DNA of 64,000 bases, taken from positions 10,044-74,043 of the forward strand of contig CAKPKE010000007.1 of the NCBI GenBank assembly GCA_934167095.1. The letters run 5' to 3'. Position 1 is the stretch's first letter, and each line of letters starts with the position of its first letter. The position numbers and the translations under genes are program-made. Under the pieces are notes generated by a model. It was not told where the DNA came from and did no database searches. It worked only from the letters and a program-made list of their open reading frames with translations. Source of the DNA: an uncultured Clostridia bacterium. Lineage in GTDB: Bacteria > Bacillota > Clostridia > TANB77 > CAG-508. Positions 18,201 to 26,224 of this stretch are shown in pieces.

Positions 18201-20864
18201 ATTACTTAAATATGCATCTGATATTTGTGTATTGATATCCCAAAATCCCTCATCTGACAATCCATCATTTTTATTATATTTATAAGTTTCTGTTCTTCCC
18301 TTAATTTCTAAGTTTGAAGAATAAATATCTTTATGCAATGCTAAATCAACTGTTTCTCTTAGCACATATCCTTGATTAATATATAAGTTATTGTATTCAC
18401 CATTGTATAACATGCTATACACATTTATGTAATTTCCAGAACTATCCCTTGCAGGCGAAGCTCTATTTACGCTATTTATTGTATTTCCTATAACAAATTT
18501 ATTATATATAGGATAATATTCAAAATTTTTGCCATTTACATTATTTCCAGTATATGATGACATCATACAATCATTTACATATTGATTATTTCCTGTTGGA
18601 TTTCCAAAATCATCAATTAATCCTGCACTTTTCAAATATGTTCTTGTATAAACTTGTCCTCCACTATAATTTTGTGGATACGATTTTATTTCTGCAAATT
18701 TTGCATTTAAGTTTGCTCTATCTGATTTTATATCTGTACCTTTTGAACTATTTATCCAAGATGTAGATTTGTATTTTGTTGGTTGATAGTATTGTCCATT
18801 ATATCTAATTTCAACATAATAGGTATATAATGCATTTAGTCCATAAAAACTATAATATCCATTTGAGCCCGTTTTTGTAGAAGCTTTTATACTTTCTGCT
18901 CCATCTGGTTTTCTTTGATGTAATATCACAGTTACTCCAGACATTGCTTTATCCTGAGAATCTCCTCTTTTGCCATTATATTGTGACTCTTTTCCAGCTG
19001 TTCCATCAACCCAAGTATATCCGCCTATTCCCATTGTTAAGTCAACGGTAACATTTCTTGATGCTTGCGCTTTTCCAGCTCTAGTAGCTCCTGTATAGCC
19101 ACTATCTGGATTTCCGCCTTCTACAGTTCTTACTTCTTGTTCATCATCTACTTCGTAATCAGTAGTATCCATTTTAATGCATGCTTGAATTAATGTATAG
19201 CCTATTGTAAGACTTGCACTTGCATCATTCCATGTTGGTGTACCCTCACTATAATATATTGTACCATTACAGTGCCAGCCACCCCATGGTCTATGAGCTC
19301 CTGCATTGTGATTTAAAGCGTCATTTTCAGTTGCATAAGGTCCTCCGCCTGGTCCTGTACAATACCAACCAGCTCCCACATTAGGTCCTTTCTTCTGATA
19401 TCCTACGTTAAACTCATACCATCTGTTCATGGTTATAATATAACCTCTATACATATAAATTCTAGAACCACCTTCACTACTTGTTCCTGTTCCTTCTAGT
19501 CTACTATATGTCGAAGTAACATAGCTTGTATATTCAAATGTTGGTTTTACATTTAAACTTGTTGGATACTTTGTTGTTCTTGCATTAAATCTTACCCAAA
19601 ATTTTTCTCCACTTTCAGGATAAGCATTTCCTGTTGCAGTTATTATTTGATATTGACCTGATAAATAACTTAATGTTGTATTTCCATTTTCGCCACTTGT
19701 TTCTAGCGTTATATCTTTTATATATGATATATTTGCATAATGTGGATATGTAACTGTAAACGGTCCTACTATATATTCATCATTTGCTCTATTGTTAGAT
19801 CTATTTACAAATACTTGAGTTTCATTTTTTGACATTGAAGTCATATTTACATAACCGCCACTTGCGTTTAATCTTGTATTAAAATTATAAAAATTTTTAG
19901 CTTCTGCATATAATGTATATCCTGCACTTGTTCCCTGTGATAATGTTGGAGAGCCACTTCCGTCTGCATTATATCCTCTATGACTACCTTCATGGTCATT
20001 TTGTAACCAGCTAGCAGTTTGAATATCAAATACCGAAAATGTTCCTGTCCTTTCTCTTGATGTTAATACTGAATTTCCACCGTTAAATATGTATGCATTC
20101 ATTATTCCATCAAAATCGTTTGAACCACTTGAATTACTACTCCATCTTCTTGTTACAGAATAACTTGATCCTCCCCAACCTGTTCCTACTGTTGCAATTT
20201 TGGGGCCTTCCATCCAGTTTATGCTTATTGAATAATCAGAGTGATAATCATAATGTGTAAGAAGTGGTTGTGGTTTTCTTTCTCTTCCTAACTCATTAAA
20301 TTTTCTTTGCATCCATCCTTTTATTGCTGTCTTTGCTCTATTTAATTGAGCTTCTTGTTGATCTTGTTCATCAGACGTGAAAGCTAAAACATCTCTATTA
20401 AAATCTAAAGTTATTCCTGTATGATTATGTGCTGCTGGCGTTACATTTACAGCTCCATTTCCTATACTCTTTAATGTAACAGAAACATTTCTATAGTCAC
20501 TTCCACTATATGTTCTTTTTGCAGACTGTAAAGCCTTATATTCTGCATCTCTTTGTAATGCATCTCCTACATTAGCATAAATTGTTCCTGGTCCGTACTC
20601 TGTTGAACTTGGATAATATGTATTGGTATCAACAGCTCCCCATCTTACAGCAGAATCTTGGTCATCACAATATGCTATACTTGCGCCTATTGACTGAGGA
20701 AAGTATCCTGTTGCACCACTGCTTATAGCACATGAAGGCATTCCACTAGTAGTACTTCCATTCCACGCAGGGATAGCGCTTACTGTTTTTGAAAATACTA
20801 TCGAACCTAAGCATAATGCTATTAAAACTAATATGAAGTTAATAGTTTTTTTAATTTTCTTCAT
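15294..20864 (-). CDS. Giant surface protein with SdrD_B-type domains, paralogue B (1856 aa)
   Basis: Same architecture as the 4625-10252 protein: signal peptide ending SKTVSA, Trp/Tyr-rich N-terminal region (AVRWGA, INWMEGP), two SdrD_B-like domains (GYTWVDGTAGKESQYNGK; INGTVFEDERTV), DUF11-like segments, then LPPFGQN, a membrane helix and RRKN. Long stretches between the two proteins are nearly identical, for example around YNKNDGLSDEGFWDI, while the extreme N-terminal third is more diverged. The AAGGAG site is 8 nt from the ATG at 20864 but only 2-3 nt from the ATG at 20870, so 20864 is chosen. It is preceded by a leader of about 155 nt and a promoter at 21033-21062, and is the first gene of the cluster. 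Confidence 0.8.
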   Translation of the reverse strand: MKKIKKTINFILVLIALCLGSIVFSKTVSAIPAWNGSTTSGMPSCAISSGATGYFPQSIGASIAYCDDQDSAVRWGAVDTNTYYPSSTEYGPGTIYANVGDALQRDAEYKALQSAKRTYSGSDYRNVSVTLKSIGNGAVNVTPAAHNHTGITLDFNRDVLAFTSDEQDQQEAQLNRAKTAIKGWMQRKFNELGRERKPQPLLTHYDYHSDYSISINWMEGPKIATVGTGWGGSSYSVTRRWSSNSSGSNDFDGIMNAYIFNGGNSVLTSRERTGTFSVFDIQTASWLQNDHEGSHRGYNADGSGSPTLSQGTSAGYTLYAEAKNFYNFNTRLNASGGYVNMTSMSKNETQVFVNRSNNRANDEYIVGPFTVTYPHYANISYIKDITLETSGENGNTTLSYLSGQYQIITATGNAYPESGEKFWVRFNARTTKYPTSLNVKPTFEYTSYVTSTYSRLEGTGTSSEGGSRIYMYRGYIITMNRWYEFNVGYQKKGPNVGAGWYCTGPGGGPYATENDALNHNAGAHRPWGGWHCNGTIYYSEGTPTWNDASASLTIGYTLIQACIKMDTTDYEVDDEQEVRTVEGGNPDSGYTGATRAGKAQASRNVTVDLTMGIGGYTWVDGTAGKESQYNGKRGDSQDKAMSGVTVILHQRKPDGAESIKASTKTGSNGYYSFYGLNALYTYYVEIRYNGQYYQPTKYKSTSWINSSKGTDIKSDRANLNAKFAEIKSYPQNYSGGQVYTRTYLKSAGLIDDFGNPTGNNQYVNDCMMSSYTGNNVNGKNFEYYPIYNKFVIGNTINSVNRASPARDSSGNYINVYSMLYNGEYNNLYINQGYVLRETVDLALHKDIYSSNLEIKGRTETYKYNKNDGLSDEGFWDINTQISDAYLSNAYKNAKSQGATSSEKMYNQTDYTREIYKEDYNFKVASYGSDILDRTGMTSAEDELRIYVTYKIVVRNQSDAISSQITELVDYFDKEYTLIESSNNVAREQKYKPYLGDRKGNKIKDVVTSSSSKYRATEKQTSYYNKTYITGFDDVLLDPDTGKELYIYITFRVNNDASGYVILDESTSDGNTRGNKVGDGDVQKDGNRQITTPKQNIVEINGYKTYYGSRATSPNGEYKTGNVAGLVDIDSVPGNLTNIDGIPFENGQINSNTFEDDTSKGPNIRIRLNRRNVREINGTVFEDERTVTEKNAQIGDGTRGNDETGINGVTVQLIELFKDSSGNLITGSDGKPLEKEWRTMKSGDKTIQSFIIDNQAININRNYMVENDGQYCFKSFAPGNYIVRFIYGDGKESVLGTKATNYKTGETNQENNITEFLKRVDSSYKQRADSSNGYNSSNGENVGLNKKSYNGQDYKSTTYQIGVANGVGSYQNVSTGAYNYDFDAASTGLYSDAKDIYNRRLEVNSESQTLTNNIAEIESSFEYISPYYNSLGDNEKKTLIENFLTQFYDKTKMTAETGVISIELEYNRKEDGTKNDNYINVLNNIGNSNYSKNGYYEVKDVDFGLVQRPQSSLKLTKQIANVKVVLSNGNVLFDASAKASNVMWIEGQPAHGQDSLNTYTTDKNYRKENQNEKTVSGRSNLMKMPVVRTANNKGRIQLTVDAELMHGATLQVSYIITVANVGEVDYSDAKFYYMGVEDDQNRNIVKTKVDTIVDYVGAQLTNAGRETRNNQQFNASLNPDWEKVEKDTLISQGLINSRLGTSTDKYTTIVKTKDNSSVVKELVPILVDATSAQIKGKWEQNPLKVLDTVNSTKSVTGVSLVLSQMISQDNSSDDLTYNNIAEIVKTSNISGRRMSYSVVGNQDPTQEPYEIDAATPQEIVMLPPFGQNTIYYVLSLIVGIILIVGLAMVILILRRKN

Positions 20865-20884
20865 GCACATTTCTCCTTAATATA

Positions 20885-20968
20885 TATCATATATTATTTG
20901 AAAGTTTGCATCAACCTATGTTTTTACGCATATCTGGTTCGTCCTTGCGGAACGTCATTTCACGCCAT
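20885..20968 (-). other. Structured 5' leader of unknown class before the surface-protein cluster
   Basis: On the minus strand CGTTCC-GCAA-GGACG (20954-20940) forms a GNRA-capped hairpin with one bulged T. It is followed at once by AACC-aga-TATG pairing with CATA-GGTT (20939-20913). The unpaired parts are purine-rich. It is not recognisably a c-di-GMP-I, c-di-GMP-II or other known riboswitch. The two consecutive helices suggest a regulatory RNA, but this is inference. Confidence 0.35.
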
Positions 20969-21032
20969 TTATTTTATTTTAATTACATTTTTGTTTTTTA
21001 ATTTTTATAGTCAAATCCGTCTATTTTCAAGC

Positions 21033-21062
21033 ATTATACGTTTTTTTATTATTTTTATTCAA
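21033..21062 (-). promoter_or_regulatory. Promoter of the surface-protein cluster
   Basis: TTGAAT (21062-21057) and TATAAT (21038-21033) with an 18-nt spacer on the minus strand; transcription would begin near 21026. Confidence 0.6.
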
Positions 21063-21090
21063 AATTTGCTTACGGACTTCTTGTTTTGAA

Positions 21091-21130
21091 CAAAAAAATT
21101 ACCCTAATTACTATTTTTAGTAATTAGAGT
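21091..21130 (-). terminator. Terminator of the papain-like protease gene
   Basis: CTCTAATTACT and AGTAATTAGGG pair around a short A-rich loop, followed by AATTTTTTT on the minus strand. It ends about 7 nt after the protease stop and separates it from the surface-protein promoter. Confidence 0.8.
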
Positions 21131-21136
21131 ATTTTT

Positions 21137-24100
21137 TTATTTTACATCTTCACTTATCTTTTTATACTTTATAAATACAAATATTCCAAATCCAGCAATG
21201 ACTGCTATAAAAATTACAATATTTGATATTCCTGCATTCGGAATTGTTCCATTTGCAGTTGTTGAATCTCCAGAATTAAAATCCGTTTTCTCAATATTAT
21301 CTATATATGTTTTTGTTTCAGTGTTTGGGTCTATTCTCATTGGTTTTGACACTGTTGTTGCTTGATCTCCACTTTTTGTTACGGTTTCCTTTACATATAT
21401 ATATAAATTTTCTGCTTCTGCCATATCTTCATAATTTTTAATATCATTTGAATTTATTAATATATTCAAGTTTCCATTTTGGATACTTCCATTATCTACT
21501 TTTATCCAGTCAGTTATATTTTTTTCATCTGCTCTGCTAGACACATAATAGAAATATTCGTAACTTTCATTTTCTTCTGCTTTTTGTATTCCATTAATTG
21601 TAGCATCTATTAATGTATAAGATTTTCTATTGTCAGTAAATGTATAAATTTTCATATTGTTTACTTTGCAACTAGCATTTGAAAAATTTGAATTTACTGC
21701 AATTATTTCTTTGATAATTTCAATATCAAATTCTGTTCTATAATTTTTATATGTTACACTTATTGTATTTTTACCTAATATTTTATTATTAAATCCTGTA
21801 ATTTGGACTTCATTATCTGTTAGCAATATTGTTTCATACATTCCATCATTATAACTTATTTTTAATTCTCCACCTGTTAAATCTAAGCTTTCCTTATTTT
21901 GAATATATGTTGTTTTGGTTGGCATTTTATTAATTGCAATTTCTGTTATTGTTTTAGCTTCAACTGTTATTGCTTGCATTACGCTTTTAGTTTGGTATGT
22001 TATAGTTACTGTTGTCTGTCCTAATTTTAAATTTTGTCCATCTTCTATTGTATAATTTTCTATTGTATTTTCGTCACCATCTTGATATACACCTGTTATA
22101 ATCATTCCATCAGTATTAAAATTTTGCCCAACCACATATTTTGTTTTATTTGGTATTTTTGATATTTTTATGCTTACCAATGCATTTGCTGTAACTGTTA
22201 TTGGTACTTGTACACTTTTTTCTCCATAAGTTATTGTTACATAAGTTTGAGATTGTTCTAAATTGTTTCCACCTACTATTTCATAATCTGTTACATTTTT
22301 AGATGTTCCATCTTTAAATGTTGCCATAACGACCATTCCCGTATTATCAAAATTTTGACCTTCTTTATATGAAGTTTTGCTTGGCATATTTGTTATTTGT
22401 AATTGTGTTACTGCATTTTTTTCTACGGTTATTGGAACTTCTATACTTTTTTCATTATACGTTACTGTTACACTAGTTTGCCCTACAACTAAATTAGTTC
22501 CATTTGTTATACTATAACTTGAGCTATCTAATATTTCTGATGTGTCATTATTATAATTTGCCTTTATAACCATTCCTGTTTTATCAAAGTTTTGACCTTC
22601 TACATAACTTGTTTTGCTTGGTGCCGTTGCTAGTTCTATATTTTTTAAAGATGTGTCTTCTAACTTAGAAACAGTAAATGCTTTTAAAGTACTATCTATA
22701 TTTTTTGCATTTTTATTTACTTCTTGCATTTTTCCTAGGTCAGTCCATGTTACACTATCAATGTCATCACCAGTTCCAACAAAACATTTTCCTGTTTCTA
22801 TAGTAGTGTATTTATACCATTCCATTCCATCGCTATTAGTTTCTGCAGAAAAACTTATTTGGTCCTCAGGTGTATCAATTTCAAGCATTACACAGAAATT
22901 ATTTCCTGTTACTTCTATCGGTTTTTCAAATTCTAATATATGATATCCTGCGCCAATAGTTTTAGTATCCCCAGATTTTAGTTTAACTTGTTTCATTGAA
23001 CTTGAAGTTATATCTGTTCCATTTGCATTAACATATACCTTACATATATATGTTTGTGGTGCATGTATTGCAACTTGATTTATATATTCTTTACCAGTAG
23101 TTTTCTTATTATATATGTCATATAGCCATACTTTATTTGTAGATAATATATATTTTGTAGATGCCCCGTTTTCATCATATTGGTATATATTTTCGTAATT
23201 TTTTCCTTCTTTTGCTTTAACTATACCATACATTCCAAATGAAACATTACAATCTTCGTATGATATATAGCAATATCCATTATCTCCAACAGTCATTTTA
23301 ACAGTTCCATTTTCAACAATATAACCATTATTTTGTGCTATTTGTGTTGCATATTGGTCTGGTATTTCTGCTCCTGAATTCCATCCTTGTGATTTGCAAT
23401 ACTGTTCGTTTGCATTAAATATTACTGTTTTATATTCACTTAGAGTTCCAACATCAGTTGTTTCTCCCCAAGAGTTTCTTACAATCCATGCTCCTTTTGA
23501 ACTAGGCTTTAGTGTTCCAAAATTATCTATGCTGTAGTTGTCATCCCAGCCAACTATTGATATTGCATGGTTTGCACTATGCGTAAAATATGAGTTACAA
23601 TATATTGCACCTGTTTTATTATTATAACACCCACTTGTTTTATCATTTAATGCTACTGCATGCATATTTGCAAATACGGCACCATAATTTTGAATATGCT
23701 CTTTTATTGCATTCATTGCTTCTGTTTTATTTGTTCCCGATAACTTTTGATAATCTGCAAATTCTATTGTGTCATACACTTGCGCTGATACAGTTTTATT
23801 TTCTATTTCGCTTATTTCAATTACATTTTTATTATTTTCAAATGGCATTTGATTTTCTTCTATTGCACCACTGCCATTTGTTAAATATGCTTGTGCAAAA
23901 TACCAACTTCCACCAGAACCCGGTGTTCTATTTAGTCCATATGAATTTATCTGATTATTTTTAAATTCTCTAACCATTGAATATTCCATGTGTCTTTCAG
24001 AAAAATCATAAATTTTTGATGTATTAACACCATTATGATAATTAGTTAAAGCAAGATTTGTTTCAAGTGCTGATAATGCAGAAAAAGCCCAGCAAGAGTC

Positions 24101-24406
24101 AGAATTCAATTGATTTCTAATTGTCACATTAGCAGGTATTACATTTTTTAAATTGAAGTTTATGCTTGCACCTGCTCTTAATGCTCTTGATTTGCTAATT
24201 ATATTACTTTTTTTAGGTTTATTTGATGGCACTTCATACATACTTGGCATTAATGTATTTGCTTTTTCTTCATCAGATAAACTTAGCCACCATTTGTATC
24301 TTTCAGAATATTCGGCCTCTTGCATTGTTGTAGCCATAATTTTATTTGGCACTAACATTAATATTGTTATCAAGAGTAGCATACTTACTTTTCTTATCTT
24401 TTTCAT
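21137..24406 (-). CDS. Secreted papain-like (C1) cysteine protease with bacterial Ig-like repeats (1089 aa)
   Basis: A signal peptide (1-25) is followed by a C1A peptidase domain. The catalytic Cys is C105 in NSDSCWAFSAL, the His lies in NHAISIVGWDDN (about 278) and the Asn in WIVRNSWGE (about 309). Next comes a beta-rich, lectin-like region (about 345-560), as in clostridial C1 surface proteases. About four Ig-like (Big_3-type) repeats follow from 589 to 830, with the recurring phrase PSKTSYVEGQNFD and ending VPITV. A last beta domain precedes TIPNAG, a membrane helix and a basic tail. Its own promoter (24464-24492) and terminator separate it from the giant surface proteins, but adjacency and the shared anchor design suggest it acts on the cell surface. 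Confidence 0.88.
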   Translation of the reverse strand: MKKIRKVSMLLLITILMLVPNKIMATTMQEAEYSERYKWWLSLSDEEKANTLMPSMYEVPSNKPKKSNIISKSRALRAGASINFNLKNVIPANVTIRNQLNSDSCWAFSALSALETNLALTNYHNGVNTSKIYDFSERHMEYSMVREFKNNQINSYGLNRTPGSGGSWYFAQAYLTNGSGAIEENQMPFENNKNVIEISEIENKTVSAQVYDTIEFADYQKLSGTNKTEAMNAIKEHIQNYGAVFANMHAVALNDKTSGCYNNKTGAIYCNSYFTHSANHAISIVGWDDNYSIDNFGTLKPSSKGAWIVRNSWGETTDVGTLSEYKTVIFNANEQYCKSQGWNSGAEIPDQYATQIAQNNGYIVENGTVKMTVGDNGYCYISYEDCNVSFGMYGIVKAKEGKNYENIYQYDENGASTKYILSTNKVWLYDIYNKKTTGKEYINQVAIHAPQTYICKVYVNANGTDITSSSMKQVKLKSGDTKTIGAGYHILEFEKPIEVTGNNFCVMLEIDTPEDQISFSAETNSDGMEWYKYTTIETGKCFVGTGDDIDSVTWTDLGKMQEVNKNAKNIDSTLKAFTVSKLEDTSLKNIELATAPSKTSYVEGQNFDKTGMVIKANYNNDTSEILDSSSYSITNGTNLVVGQTSVTVTYNEKSIEVPITVEKNAVTQLQITNMPSKTSYKEGQNFDNTGMVVMATFKDGTSKNVTDYEIVGGNNLEQSQTYVTITYGEKSVQVPITVTANALVSIKISKIPNKTKYVVGQNFNTDGMIITGVYQDGDENTIENYTIEDGQNLKLGQTTVTITYQTKSVMQAITVEAKTITEIAINKMPTKTTYIQNKESLDLTGGELKISYNDGMYETILLTDNEVQITGFNNKILGKNTISVTYKNYRTEFDIEIIKEIIAVNSNFSNASCKVNNMKIYTFTDNRKSYTLIDATINGIQKAEENESYEYFYYVSSRADEKNITDWIKVDNGSIQNGNLNILINSNDIKNYEDMAEAENLYIYVKETVTKSGDQATTVSKPMRIDPNTETKTYIDNIEKTDFNSGDSTTANGTIPNAGISNIVIFIAVIAGFGIFVFIKYKKISEDVK

Positions 24407-24463
24407 TTAGTTCCTCCATATTTTTTTCATATGTAGTATTTATTATTGTCTTTTCTTACGGAA

Positions 24464-24492
24464 ATTATATACTTAATTCAAAAATTTGTAAA
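24464..24492 (-). promoter_or_regulatory. Promoter of the papain-like protease gene
   Basis: TTTACA (24492-24487) and TATAAT (24469-24464), spacer 17 nt, on the minus strand. GGAGG then precedes the ATG at 24406. Confidence 0.65.
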
Positions 24493-24513
24493 CAGTTTAT
24501 TCTATTTTAGATA

Positions 24514-24539
24514 TAAAAAAAGCAACTATTTCTAGTTAC
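24514..24539 (-). terminator. Terminator of yefM-yoeB
   Basis: GTAACTA-GAAA-TAGTTGC (one G-U pair) followed by seven T on the minus strand, just after the toxin stop. Confidence 0.8.
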
Positions 24540-24543
24540 TTTC

Positions 24544-24810
24544 TTACATATTTTCGTAATGAGTCCACATACTCAAAATGCTTACTACCTTTTGCTCTTC
24601 ATCTATTTTGTATACTAGTCTATGCTTAAAATTTATTCTTCTAGAATAATATCCGTTTAACTCTCCTACTAGTTTTTCATAAGGTGGCGGATTTTGGTAT
24701 GGATTATTTTTTAATACATCTATCAATTTTTTTACTTTTATATCTAATTTTTTTGCTTTTAGTTTTTCAATTTCTTTTAATGTTTTTTTGTGATATTGGA
24801 TTTTATACAA
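24544..24810 (-). CDS. yoeB: YoeB-family ribosome-dependent mRNA interferase toxin
   Basis: An 88-aa RelE/YoeB-fold toxin that would cleave mRNA in the ribosomal A site. The C-terminal half matches the family closely: PPYEKLVGELNGYYSRRINFKHRLVY, with the paired arginines and HRLVY, then a final WTHY. The start is TTG at 24810, abutting the antitoxin TAA in the same frame; GAGGTG lies about 9 nt upstream inside the antitoxin end and supports this start. It forms a bicistron with the antitoxin 24811-25059. Function is expected to depend on dissociation from that antitoxin. Confidence 0.9.
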   Translation of the reverse strand: MYKIQYHKKTLKEIEKLKAKKLDIKVKKLIDVLKNNPYQNPPPYEKLVGELNGYYSRRINFKHRLVYKIDEEQKVVSILSMWTHYENM

Positions 24811-25059
24811 TTACCAATTCACCTCATCTTCACTTACAAATTCGTCGTTTTTGTCATGTGCTCTTCTTATTATTTCATCTTTTAAATTTGGAACAGATGA
24901 TATATATAGCGTTTCCATCAAATTATTATAATCCTCCTCTGATAAAATAACTGCATTTCCTTTTTTAGTTGTAATGCTAAGTGGTTCATTGTACTCTATA
25001 GTTTTTTCAATCATATCATATATATTTTTTCTAAAGTTAGTTATATTAACGTTTGTCAT
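24811..25059 (-). CDS. yefM: YefM/Phd-family antitoxin
   Basis: The 82-aa protein starts MTNVNITNFRKNIYDMIEKTIEYNEPLSITTKKGNAVILSEEDYNNL, the standard YefM/Phd DNA-binding N-terminus. The acidic, flexible C-terminus (residues about 55-82) would wrap the YoeB toxin. GGGGAG lies 8 nt before the ATG. The promoter at 25081-25109 contains the palindrome AGCGTACGCT between its two boxes, a likely site for autorepression by the antitoxin and the complex. Confidence 0.92.
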   Translation of the reverse strand: MTNVNITNFRKNIYDMIEKTIEYNEPLSITTKKGNAVILSEEDYNNLMETLYISSVPNLKDEIIRRAHDKNDEFVSEDEVNW

Positions 25060-25080
25060 ATAAATCGCTCCCCTTTATTT

Positions 25081-25109
25081 ATTATAGCGTACGCTTTTAT
25101 GTATGTCAA
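25081..25109 (-). promoter_or_regulatory. yefM-yoeB promoter with operator palindrome
   Basis: TTGACA (25109-25104) and TATAAT (25086-25081) are perfect with a 17-nt spacer. AGCGTACGCT (25086-25095), a perfect 10-bp palindrome, overlaps the -10 edge and spacer, where a repressor would block polymerase. Confidence 0.8.
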
Positions 25110-25117
25110 TATTTAGA

Positions 25118-25150
25118 TAAAAAAATAAACTATAACCATAATAGTTATAG
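25118..25150 (-). terminator. Terminator of initiator tRNA
   Basis: CTATAAC and GTTATAG form a 7-bp stem followed by TTTATTTTTTT on the minus strand, 14 nt past the tRNA CCA end. Confidence 0.8.
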
Positions 25151-25164
25151 CTTACTTAAATTTG

Positions 25165-25240
25165 TGGTTGCGGGGGATAGACTCGAACTACCGACCTCAG
25201 GGTTATGAGCCCTGCGAGCTGCCAACTGCTCCACCCCGCG
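25165..25240 (-). tRNA. Initiator tRNA-Met (CAT)
   Basis: A 76-nt cloverleaf with anticodon CAT in loop CTCATAA and encoded CCA. The C1-A72 mismatch at the acceptor end (CGCGGGG against CCCCGCA) and three G-C pairs at the base of the anticodon stem (CAGGG/CCCTG) are initiator identity features. Confidence 0.97.
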
Positions 25241-25256
25241 ATGTCTGACAACTATT

Positions 25257-25286
25257 ATTATACTACTGTTTCATTAACATTGTCAA
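25257..25286 (-). promoter_or_regulatory. Promoter of initiator tRNA
   Basis: TTGACA (25286-25281) and TATAAT (25262-25257), spacer 18 nt, both perfect. Confidence 0.8.
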
Positions 25287-25335
25287 GGTCTTTTTTATAT
25301 TATATTCAAAATGTAAAAGAAATATTCCAAAATTA

Positions 25336-25363
25336 TTGACTCTTTTAATACATTTATTATAAA
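25336..25363 (+). promoter_or_regulatory. Promoter of the 25397 gene
   Basis: TTGACT (25336-25341) and TATAAA (25358-25363) with a 16-nt spacer, about 33 nt before the ATG. Confidence 0.6.
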
Positions 25364-25396
25364 ATATGTTAAGTATTAACGAAAGGAAGAAAAATT

Positions 25397-26119
25397 ATGG
25401 AAAACAAAAGAATTTCAGTAAATTTAGTAGGTTTTATATTTACAGTAATTGTAATAATCGCATTAATTATTGGTGTAGTTTATGTAGTACAACATAAAGA
25501 TACTATTTTTAAAATTTCAAACCAAACTACAAATTCAGAAAACACAGAACCTAGTACAAACTCAGAATCTCAAAACACTTTATTAGATGTAACAACTCCT
25601 GGTCAGCCAACTACAGAATTAGACTCATCTTCTGCAAAAACATCATCTAAAGCAGAACCAATATCAGTTGGTGAATGGGGTATTGCTTCAAAATACAATT
25701 CTAACACATATACTGAAGTACCTGTGAAAATATCAAAAATTACTAGAGGTGATGCAGCAGCTTCACAAGTTAAAGATTTCTTAGATAATGGAGCTTCTAT
25801 TTATAAATATGAAGATGCAAAACCAGGTATGGAATGGGCTGTAATAGAATACACAGTAAACTTAAGCAATATCACACCATTTTCATCAGGTGACAAAGCT
25901 ATAAAAGTTGACTCAAGAATAACTGGAACTGGTGATAATGCATCTATAAAGTACAATGGAAATACTTATATAGTATCAACTATAAATATGACTTCTGATT
26001 ATACTAAAGAAGACATTGCAACAGGAAAATTTGCAGTTCAACTACCAATCGGATGCTCTGATTATCTAATTTCATTAGGCTCATCATCATCATCACAAGC
26101 ATTTTTTAAAGGAGAATAA
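25397..26119 (+). CDS. Membrane-anchored extracytoplasmic protein of unknown function (240 aa)
   Basis: One N-terminal membrane helix (residues about 10-30) leaves the rest outside the cell. A Ser/Thr/Asn-rich linker (about 40-90) leads to a beta domain (about 95-240) with GMEWAVIEYTVNLSN and a C-terminal YLISLGSS. That layout, in which a GxEWxVIEY strand compares with free or bound conditions, is like the DUF4352/telokin-like extracellular domains, and the protein at 59793-60365 has a related plan. It is monocistronic with its own promoter and terminator. No catalytic motif is visible. Confidence 0.6.
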   Translation: MENKRISVNLVGFIFTVIVIIALIIGVVYVVQHKDTIFKISNQTTNSENTEPSTNSESQNTLLDVTTPGQPTTELDSSSAKTSSKAEPISVGEWGIASKYNSNTYTEVPVKISKITRGDAAASQVKDFLDNGASIYKYEDAKPGMEWAVIEYTVNLSNITPFSSGDKAIKVDSRITGTGDNASIKYNGNTYIVSTINMTSDYTKEDIATGKFAVQLPIGCSDYLISLGSSSSSQAFFKGE

Positions 26120-26177
26120 GCATACGTTTTAAATTTTTACAAAATTTTATACAATATTAAATGTATTTATATTATAT

Positions 26178-26222
26178 AAAAAATAAAGTTTCAACTAATA
26201 TTAATTGAAGCTTTATTTTTTT
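26178..26222. terminator. Bidirectional terminator between convergent genes
   Basis: AAATAAAG-TTCAA pairs with TTGAA-CTTTATTT, with T runs on both strands. It serves the gene ending at 26119 and the one ending at 26225. Confidence 0.8.
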
Positions 26223-26224
26223 GT

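Noticed and set aside
20885..20968. c-di-GMP riboswitch before the adhesin operon
   Set aside because: The conserved GCAAACC and GACGCAAAG-type core of class I and the class II core were not found.
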